Assembly (NCBI GenBank): GCA_018828825.1 | Contig: JAHJUV010000102.1 | Coordinates: 1-11,393 of the forward strand | Source: Planctomycetota bacterium | GTDB taxonomy: Bacteria; Planctomycetota; Phycisphaerae; Sedimentisphaerales; UBA12454 | Direction: 5' to 3' | Length of the DNA: 11,393 nucleotides | Shown here: positions 5,778 through 11,393 of the stretch, piece after piece | How positions within the stretch are numbered: the stretch's first letter is position 1 | Layout of the letters: the number at the start of each line of letters is the position of its first letter | The notes under the pieces: model-generated | What the model saw: the letters and a program-made list of their open reading frames with translations, nothing else | Databases searched by the model: none | Told to the model about the DNA's origin: nothing | Program-made: the position numbers and the translations under genes

Positions 5778-7028
5778 ATGAGTCACGAACATCATCATCA
5801 CGGGATTGGCAAACACGAAGCCGATGAGCCGCTAAACTTTAGCGGCGGACTCGACGCCGGCAGCAAGAGTCTTGCCGATGCCCTGAGAATCAGCTTTGCG
5901 GTACTGAAGATTATAATGGTTGTACTGGTCATACTGTTTTTCAGTTCCGGTGTCTTTACTGTAGCGCCTGACGAGCGGGCGATGGTGCTCAGATTCGGAC
6001 GAATTCGCGGGGATACAACGGAAAAAAGAATACTCGGGCCGGGACTGCACTGGGCGATACCGTATCCCATTGAAGAAGTAATCAAACTTCCCGCCAGAAA
6101 TACCGTTCTGCGTACCGCGATAGATTCTTTCTGGTATAACGAAAGGAATAAGCTTCCGCCTGCATCGCTGGATCCCATTATAGAAGGATACAGCATAACA
6201 AGAAACGATACCATTGCTGATTTGAAGGGCGGCAGTGACTATAATATCGTACATTCTAAATGGAATCTGACTTATAGAATCGCCGATTGTGAACTGTTTT
6301 TCAAAAACGTTTCTGTGAAAATGCCGGCCGCAGGACAGACTTTGATCGATGTAATACCCCAGAGCGTTGAACCGTTTTTAAAGGCGGTCACTTCCGAAGC
6401 TATTGTCGTAACTATGGTAAATTTCAGCATCGATGAAGCCATAAAAAGCGATTCGAGAATAGGCAAAGAAACCGAAAAACTCCTGCAGCAAAAACTCGAC
6501 GATATGAACAGTGGAATAGAGGTCGATTCGATGCAGCTTACCGCTGTTATATGGCCCAGGCAGGTGAACGATGCGTTTGTTGCGTCGATAAAAGCCAGCA
6601 ACGAAGCCGACAGGATGATTCGTGAGGCAAAAGGGCATGCCGAGAGCAAAATCAACGAGGCCGGCGGCGAAGAAATGGTTAACGGGGTTCTTTCACCGAA
6701 TACTACGGATGAGCAAAAGGAATATTTCTGGAACAATGCTTCGGGAACGGTACAGCAGGTAATCGCCGAGGCAAAAGCATATAGAACGAAAGTTGTTGAA
6801 TCGGCAAAGGCCAATGCCGATTATCTTCAAAAGCTGCTGCCGGAATATCGAAAACGGCCGAAACTGGTAGTGCAGAGAATCTATCAGGATGCTATCGAGG
6901 AAGTTCTGAGCAACACGCAGGAAACGATAATAGCACAACCGAGCAGTGGTGTTAAAAACCGTGAGCTGAGAATTATGGTCAATAGGGACCCATCGATAGG
7001 AAAGAAAAAACAGGAAGAGAAAAAGTAA
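5778..7028 (+). CDS. hflK: HflK-type SPFH/Band 7 membrane protein with His-rich N-terminus
   Basis: A 416-residue protein with a short N-terminal tail, one membrane segment (about 38-60), then a Band 7 domain (VAPDERAMVLRFGRI at 62-76). A long helical region follows (about 272-385). EAKAYRTKVVESAKANADYL, then LLPEYRKRP, then IYQDAIEEVLSNTQETII, closely match the HflK C-terminus. The tail starts MSHEHHHHGIGKH, with His at 3, 5-8 and 13, a possible metal-binding patch next to a metal-pump gene. A segment of about 20 residues (about 302-323, rich in N and T) interrupts the usual helix and may be a family-specific insertion. AAAGGA at 5760-5765 overlaps the last base of the preceding stop codon, 12 bases before the ATG. 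The stop is 9 bases before the P-type ATPase start, so co-expression is likely. With the 2775-4823 product there are two HflK-like subunits to one HflC. Confidence 0.88.
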   Translation: MSHEHHHHGIGKHEADEPLNFSGGLDAGSKSLADALRISFAVLKIIMVVLVILFFSSGVFTVAPDERAMVLRFGRIRGDTTEKRILGPGLHWAIPYPIEEVIKLPARNTVLRTAIDSFWYNERNKLPPASLDPIIEGYSITRNDTIADLKGGSDYNIVHSKWNLTYRIADCELFFKNVSVKMPAAGQTLIDVIPQSVEPFLKAVTSEAIVVTMVNFSIDEAIKSDSRIGKETEKLLQQKLDDMNSGIEVDSMQLTAVIWPRQVNDAFVASIKASNEADRMIREAKGHAESKINEAGGEEMVNGVLSPNTTDEQKEYFWNNASGTVQQVIAEAKAYRTKVVESAKANADYLQKLLPEYRKRPKLVVQRIYQDAIEEVLSNTQETIIAQPSSGVKNRELRIMVNRDPSIGKKKQEEKK

Positions 7029-7037
7029 AAGGAAAAA

Positions 7038-8987
7038 ATGGCACATAGAGTATTGCATTTAGCAGAACACGAGGTTGATATCTCCAAGACGCATCAGAAA
7101 CAAGTCCGGGTTAGTCTCGCTTTGGCAGGAACACTGCTGGGCGGGACGCTGCTTTTTAACAGTATTATCAGCCCGATTTTCTACGGCAGAGAGTCGCAAA
7201 TCAAGGAATTGCTTGCTATGTTAGCGGCAATACTGCTGGCAACGCCTGTCATCATTCACTCGATTAAAGGCGTTATCAGAGGCGAGATGCATATGGATGA
7301 ACTGGTGGCATTGGCGATAATAGCGGCATTTGCTACCGGAAATTATGTCGCGGCAAGCGTTGTGGCGTTCTTTCTGTTGTTGAGTGAGCTTGTCGAGACG
7401 AGAACTGCGCTTGGGGCAAGGGCTGCAATTGAATTGCTTATCAAGCTTACTCCCACAAAGGCTTCGCTGCTTGACTCAAGCGGCGGTGAAAAAGAAGTCA
7501 ATGTCAGCTGGTTGAAGTGCGACAATATTATAAGAGTAAGGCCCGGCGATAATATCGCTGCCGACGGCGAAGTTGTGAAAGGTTTAAGCTCGGTCAACGA
7601 GGCGACAATAACGGGTGAATCACTGCCTGCCGATAAGGTGCCGGGAATGCAGGTCTTTGCGGGAACGAGCAATCTTACCGGCGTTCTTGATATTAAAGTA
7701 ACAAGGGCAGGAAAAGATACGACGCTCGGAAAGGTGCAATCGCTTATCCTGCAGGCCGAACATACGAAAATACCGATTATGCGTATAATCGACAGGTATG
7801 TAAAATGGTACGTACCGGTAATATTAATGATTTCAGCGATAATATGGTTTTTTACACGGGACGTTAACCGTGCGATAGGCGCTTTGGTTGTTTCCTGTCC
7901 GTGCGCACTGATACTTGCAACACCGACAGCAATGGTAGCGGCGTTGTCCGCTTCCGCGAGACTGGGTATCCTTATAAAGAAGGTTGCAGACCTTGAACTT
8001 GCCGGCAGAATCACGGCAATGGTATTTGATAAAACCGGAACCCTGACAACAGGACAGCTTTATGTGACCAAACTTACTCCTGCGCAGGGTATTGAGCCGG
8101 CGGAGCTTTTAAGATTTGCCGCTTCAGCGGAACAAATGAGTAAGCATCCGGCGGCGAGAGCGCTGCAAATTGTTGCAAAGGAAGCAAATCTGTCGTTAAA
8201 TGCACCGGACGATTTTGCAGAAACGCCCGGAAAAGGCGTGAAAGCCACAGTAGAGGGAGCAAAGGTATTTGTCGGACGAGACACTTTCCTGAAAGCCAAT
8301 GGTATAGATACATCTGTTGTTTCGGACCCGGCACTGCACGAAGAGCAGGGATTCAGTACCTTGTATATCGGCAGGGATAAGAAATGTATCGGCTGGATCG
8401 GTATGCAGGACAAGACCCGGCCGGAAGCCAGATATGCGGTTGAACAACTGCTGGAAACTGGTGTGAGACGGGTGACGATGCTGACCGGAGACCGCCAGGA
8501 AGTAGCAAGAAGAGTTGCGACAGAACTCGGATGTACGGATGTAAAGGCAAAATGTCTGCCGCACGATAAACTTGCCATTGTCGAAAGAATGAAAAAGGAA
8601 GGATTCGTTGTTGCGGTGGTCGGCGACGGAATAAATGACGCCCCGGCTCTTGCCAGCGGAGACCTTGGTATAGCAATGGGCGCTGCCGGCAGCGATGTCG
8701 CGATAAACTCGGCATCGATAGCGCTTATGAGTAATGACCTTAAGAGACTGCCGTTTCTGGTAAAACTTTCGCGGAAAACCACGTCGATTATCAACCAGAA
8801 TCTTTTGTTTGGAATTTTGTTTATAATTCTCGGCGTTTCAGCTTCTGCGGTAGGCTGGCTGCCGCTGATTTACGCGGCTCTGCTGCATTTTGGCGGTTCG
8901 CTGGTGGTTGTATTTAATAGTGCAAGGCTGGTGCGATATGGCGAAGAGCTTGAGCCGCATAGCTACGCGCCGGCGGCTAATATTTAA
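7038..8987 (+). CDS. Heavy-metal translocating P1B-type ATPase without N-terminal HMA domain
   Basis: A 649-residue cation pump with eight predicted membrane segments, two before the core and six in it. The actuator motif is TGES (192-195). The metal-site motif CPC is at 287-289 in the sixth segment. The phosphorylation site DKTGT has Asp331. The P1B signature His-Pro is at 370-371 (SKHP), followed by TGD (483-485) and GDGIND (529-534). All catalytic motifs are intact. Selectivity is unclear. The last segment reads LLHFGGSLVVVFNSARL. It has His617 where ZntA-type (P1B-2) pumps have Asp, and Ile596 where they have Lys. It lacks the YN and MxxSS residues of copper pumps. It resembles the HEGG of P1B-4 pumps, but with Phe for Glu and CPC rather than SPC. 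No HMA or Cys-rich domain is present. It is co-transcribed with SPFH genes (9-base gap; AAGGA 4 bases before the ATG). Cargo is unassigned. Confidence 0.9.
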   Translation: MAHRVLHLAEHEVDISKTHQKQVRVSLALAGTLLGGTLLFNSIISPIFYGRESQIKELLAMLAAILLATPVIIHSIKGVIRGEMHMDELVALAIIAAFATGNYVAASVVAFFLLLSELVETRTALGARAAIELLIKLTPTKASLLDSSGGEKEVNVSWLKCDNIIRVRPGDNIAADGEVVKGLSSVNEATITGESLPADKVPGMQVFAGTSNLTGVLDIKVTRAGKDTTLGKVQSLILQAEHTKIPIMRIIDRYVKWYVPVILMISAIIWFFTRDVNRAIGALVVSCPCALILATPTAMVAALSASARLGILIKKVADLELAGRITAMVFDKTGTLTTGQLYVTKLTPAQGIEPAELLRFAASAEQMSKHPAARALQIVAKEANLSLNAPDDFAETPGKGVKATVEGAKVFVGRDTFLKANGIDTSVVSDPALHEEQGFSTLYIGRDKKCIGWIGMQDKTRPEARYAVEQLLETGVRRVTMLTGDRQEVARRVATELGCTDVKAKCLPHDKLAIVERMKKEGFVVAVVGDGINDAPALASGDLGIAMGAAGSDVAINSASIALMSNDLKRLPFLVKLSRKTTSIINQNLLFGILFIILGVSASAVGWLPLIYAALLHFGGSLVVVFNSARLVRYGEELEPHSYAPAANI

Positions 8988-9025
8988 CAAAGGTTTTCAT
9001 ACCGGAATTTAATCTTACTGATTTT

Positions 9026-9032
9026 GAGAGGG
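9026..9032 (+). promoter_or_regulatory. Ribosome binding site supporting a TTG start
   Basis: GAGAGGG at 9026-9032 lies 4 bases before TTG at 9037. This is a good Shine-Dalgarno match at close spacing, and it decides the start. The only nearby ATG (9050) is out of frame, and the in-frame GTG at 9061 has no such site. Confidence 0.6.
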
Positions 9033-9036
9033 TATC

Positions 9037-10263
9037 TTGACGGCGGAAAATGGACAATTTGTGATAGAAACGTTTTCTCTTACCAAAATTTTTGCGGATT
9101 GGTGGGGACGAAACAGGGTTGTAGCGGTAGATAATCTCAACCTCAAGGTCAGGAATAATCAGGTATTCGGACTTTTGGGGCCGAATGGGTCGGGAAAAAC
9201 CACTATCCTGAAAATGCTGCTCGGGCTTCTACATCCGACGAAAGGAAGAGCGGTTGTGCTGGGCGGAGACGGCAGGGACCCAAAAATAACCTCTCAAATA
9301 GGATTTCTGCCGGAAGAATCATATTTGTATCCGTACCTAAATGCCAGAGAAACGCTGGATTTTTACGGCAGATTGTTCGGCCTAAACAGCAGGGTTAGAA
9401 AAGCACGAATAGACGCATTGCTCGATATGGTGGGATTGGCTGGAATGGCGAACAGACCTATAGGGACTTTCTCGAAAGGTATGGCAAGGAGAATAGGTCT
9501 TGCCCAGGCGCTTATAAATGACCCGAAACTACTTATTCTCGACGAACCGACAAGCGGACTGGACCCCATAGGAACAAGACAAATTAAGGACCTTATCGTT
9601 GAACTTGCCAAGCGGGGCAAAACCGTTTTGTTGAGCAGTCATTTGTTAGCCGATGCTGAAGAAGTCTGCGACCGTGTTACTATACTTTATGGCGGACTGG
9701 TACAAAAAGAAGGAAGCGTCGAAGAACTGCTTGAAATAAAAGACAAAACTCAGATTACCACAAATGTTCTGACCGATAGAACAGTAGAACAAATAAGGCG
9801 AATAGTCGAAAAAGACGGCGGAGAATTTGAAATAAGACCGCCGCTGCAGAAGCTCGAAGCGTTTTTCATAGATATAGTCAGGCAGGCACAGCGGCAGAAA
9901 AGGCCTACGAGCGGAGCTATAAACCGTATAGAGGCCACCGATGCAGAAAGAGCCACTGCTGTGTCCAATGTGCTCAATAAGCTTGTCGCGGCCAAAATAG
10001 AACCGCACAAAAAAACCGAACAGACCGAAGAAATTGAAACTATACAAATTAAGCCCGATTATGATGTTTTAGGCAAATTAACAGAAGAACAGCCCCGATG
10101 CGTCGGGGCCGGGCAGGAAAAGAACCCCGATGCATCGGGGGCAAAAATAGAAAAACAGAATGACGTTAAAAAAGATATGCTCGATGAGCTTACGAAACCG
10201 GAAGGTTTTATTGGACAGCGAAACAGCAGGGCCAAGAAAAGAGAGGAGAAAGAAAATGGGTAG
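9037..10263 (+). CDS. ABC transporter ATP-binding protein (ABC-2 export type) with long C-terminal extension
   Basis: A 408-residue nucleotide-binding subunit that would power an ABC-2 exporter on the cytoplasmic face. Walker A is GPNGSGKTT (48-56). The Q-loop region FLPEESYLYP (90-99) carries Glu where many ABC proteins have Gln, as is common in this subfamily. The signature is FSKGM (145-149). Walker B is LLILDE with Glu170, and the switch His is 202. LEAFFIDIV (273-281) corresponds to the normal C-terminal end of such ATPases. About 125 more residues follow, mostly charged and low in complexity. Within them, residues 353-369 are encoded by two copies of a 16-base palindromic repeat. The start is a TTG with a strong ribosome binding site. 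The gene lies 49 bases after the metal-pump gene and overlaps the next permease gene by 8 bases, so that permease is its likely partner. Confidence 0.92.
   Translation: MTAENGQFVIETFSLTKIFADWWGRNRVVAVDNLNLKVRNNQVFGLLGPNGSGKTTILKMLLGLLHPTKGRAVVLGGDGRDPKITSQIGFLPEESYLYPYLNARETLDFYGRLFGLNSRVRKARIDALLDMVGLAGMANRPIGTFSKGMARRIGLAQALINDPKLLILDEPTSGLDPIGTRQIKDLIVELAKRGKTVLLSSHLLADAEEVCDRVTILYGGLVQKEGSVEELLEIKDKTQITTNVLTDRTVEQIRRIVEKDGGEFEIRPPLQKLEAFFIDIVRQAQRQKRPTSGAINRIEATDAERATAVSNVLNKLVAAKIEPHKKTEQTEEIETIQIKPDYDVLGKLTEEQPRCVGAGQEKNPDASGAKIEKQNDVKKDMLDELTKPEGFIGQRNSRAKKREEKENG
10093..10140. repeat. Paired 16-base palindromes inside the ABC ATPase gene
   Basis: CCCCGATGCATCGGGG at 10125-10140 is a perfect palindrome. 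CCCCGATGCGTCGGGG at 10093-10108 differs from it at one base and still has 6-base arms. Their starts are 32 bases apart, so they are read in different frames, giving PRCVG and NPDASG. No other copy was noticed in this window. The position, in the charged tail outside the conserved ATPase fold, fits insertion of a small mobile palindromic element that kept the frame open. Confidence 0.75.
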
Positions 10264-11393
10264 AGTCTGGGCTGTTGCCAGGAACAGCTTTGTCTCTGCG
10301 ATGCGGATGAAGATGGCAATAGTCTTCATCCTGCTGCTGGTTGTATTGTTGCCGATTATGTGCATTACGAGTACCGGAGACGGCACAGCGAAGGGGCAGG
10401 CGCAAAGTTTTGTCAGCTATGGCCTGGGGCTGACAAGTTTTTTACTGTCGATTCTTACCATTATCGTATCCTGTTACAGCTTAAGCAGCGATATAAAACA
10501 TAAGCAAATTTACACAGTCATCACTAAACCCATCAGACGCTTTGAGTTGATACTTGGCAAGGTGCTTGGCATCGTAGTACTGGATTTACTGCTATTGTTC
10601 GTGTTCTCGTCTATTATTTATACGCTTACCATACAAATACCGCAGCTTTCAAAGGTTCAGGGCGAAGAGCTCGTCAGGCTTAATAATGAATTTTTTACAG
10701 CAAGGACAGCGTTGAGGCCCGATTTTGACGAATTTGTAATAGAAAACCGAGCAAATGAAACCTATAGAGATCTCGAGCGTTCCGGGCAATTGTCTGAGTC
10801 GAGAAGCAAGCAACAGGTTATTAAGGAACTGACGGACTCGATAAAATATAGTATGTATTCGGCGGAGCCCGGCGGGATGGTTTTATGGGAGTTTCAAAAT
10901 GTAAAGCCGTCAGATGCCAATGAAAGTATTTTTATTCGTTTCAAGGCCAATGCTTCGCAGACTCCGCCGGACAAGAATATCTATGGCGTCTGGTACGTAG
11001 GTGATTACCGGCAAATAAAATATGGGCAGGAGAAAGCAAAGACCCCGATTTACGCCGTTCCGCGAAAGGATGTAGTAAGAGCGGCTCATGAGTTCGAAGT
11101 ACCGGCGGATGCGGTAGCCGAAGACGGCTATCTGGCCGTTGTTTTTTATAATGAGCCGGCAAATAATACAACAATAATATTCTCTGAAGAAGATGGATTC
11201 AATGTTCTATACAAAGCCGGAAGTTTTGGGGCAAATTTTATACGCGCGATACTTGTTATCTTTGCAAGACTTGTTTTTCTTGCTGTCTTGGGAGTTTCAC
11301 TTTCTACATGGTTGGGATTTCCTGTTGCGGTATTATGCAGCCTTGCGATATTTTTTACCGGTGTGATAAATGGTTTTATTGTCGGTTCTTTTG
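10256..11393 (+). CDS. ABC-2 type transporter permease, partial at the right window edge
   Basis: The frame opens at ATG 10256 and stays open for 379 codons to the window edge with no stop, so the C-terminus is missing. Membrane segments occur at about 20-38, 55-75 and 99-126. Between the second and third is DIKHKQIYTVITKPIRRF, then ELILGKVLGI, a coupling region homologous to that of the permease at 1662-2630. A long hydrophilic stretch (about 127-325) follows, probably outside the cytoplasm, with no recognised motif. Membrane segments resume at about 326 (FIRAILVIFARLVFLAVLG). The ATG overlaps the stop of the ABC ATPase gene (10261-10263), and a purine-rich site (GAGAGGAGAAAG, 10241-10252) lies just before it, so the two are probably translationally coupled. 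It is the membrane half of an exporter with that ATPase. The substrate is unknown. Confidence 0.88.
   Translation, partial: MGRVWAVARNSFVSAMRMKMAIVFILLLVVLLPIMCITSTGDGTAKGQAQSFVSYGLGLTSFLLSILTIIVSCYSLSSDIKHKQIYTVITKPIRRFELILGKVLGIVVLDLLLLFVFSSIIYTLTIQIPQLSKVQGEELVRLNNEFFTARTALRPDFDEFVIENRANETYRDLERSGQLSESRSKQQVIKELTDSIKYSMYSAEPGGMVLWEFQNVKPSDANESIFIRFKANASQTPPDKNIYGVWYVGDYRQIKYGQEKAKTPIYAVPRKDVVRAAHEFEVPADAVAEDGYLAVVFYNEPANNTTIIFSEEDGFNVLYKAGSFGANFIRAILVIFARLVFLAVLGVSLSTWLGFPVAVLCSLAIFFTGVINGFIVGSF

Noticed and set aside
6272..6814. Open minus-strand frame of 180 codons opposite the HflK-type gene
   Set aside because: It is a shadow of a clear SPFH coding sequence and has no recognisable domain.
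7343..8014. Open minus-strand frame of 223 codons opposite the P-type ATPase gene
   Set aside because: It lies wholly within a clear coding sequence on the other strand and shows no family motif or plausible ribosome binding context.
8060..8794. Open minus-strand frame of 244 codons opposite the P-type ATPase gene
   Set aside because: It is antisense to an intact, motif-rich gene. Its translation is rich in Ser, Ala and Pro, with no recognisable domain, as expected from a shadow frame.
10093..10140. Intrinsic terminator inside the ABC ATPase gene
   Set aside because: The palindromes are GC-rich but no T-run follows them, and the reading frame continues to a stop that overlaps the next gene.

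Overview
The window looks like a bacterial chromosome segment of moderate GC. My best guess is the phylum Planctomycetota, class Phycisphaerae. This is inferred from the gene types (an extended acyl carrier protein beside a FabZ-like dehydratase, HflK/HflC-like proteins with unusual architectures, and GldF/NosY-like ABC-2 permeases), not from any marker gene. No rRNA, tRNA, CRISPR array, transposase or phage gene was seen. Genes fill almost everything: the largest gaps are the divergent intergenic regions at 2631-2774 and 985-1114, so no stretch over 300 bases lacks a gene.

Left part, 1-2630. A minus-strand pair encodes a FabZ-like hotdog dehydratase (511-984) and then an acyl carrier protein with an internal insertion (84-482). 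This looks like a small acyl-modification operon. Its end runs into a degenerate short-repeat tract (1-87). Divergent from it is a GNAT acetyltransferase of the ArgA-like family (1115-1570), which may be expressed from a near-leaderless promoter. It converges on a minus-strand ABC-2 membrane permease (1662-2630). Between the two stop codons lies a nested inverted repeat with iterated CGTAAC motifs.

Right part, 2775-11393. A plus-strand, closely spaced gene run begins at a divergent promoter region. In order it encodes: a large HflK-like protein with about seven membrane segments fused to an SPFH (Band 7) domain; an HflC-type protein; an HflK-type protein with a His-rich N-terminus; a heavy-metal P1B-type ATPase lacking an N-terminal HMA domain; an ABC ATPase with a long charged C-terminal extension; and an ABC-2 permease that overlaps the ATPase stop codon and runs off the window.

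How the genes may work together. Two HflK-like proteins and one HflC-like protein would be expected to form an oligomeric membrane cage or microdomain. In E. coli, HflK and HflC enclose the FtsH protease. No ftsH is present here; the neighbours are a metal pump and an ABC exporter. A working hypothesis is an SPFH-scaffolded transport module. The divergent permease at 1662-2630 is of the same family as the terminal permease and may be a second half-transporter for the same ABC ATPase. This module is the most interesting part of the window, and its function cannot be read from the sequence alone.
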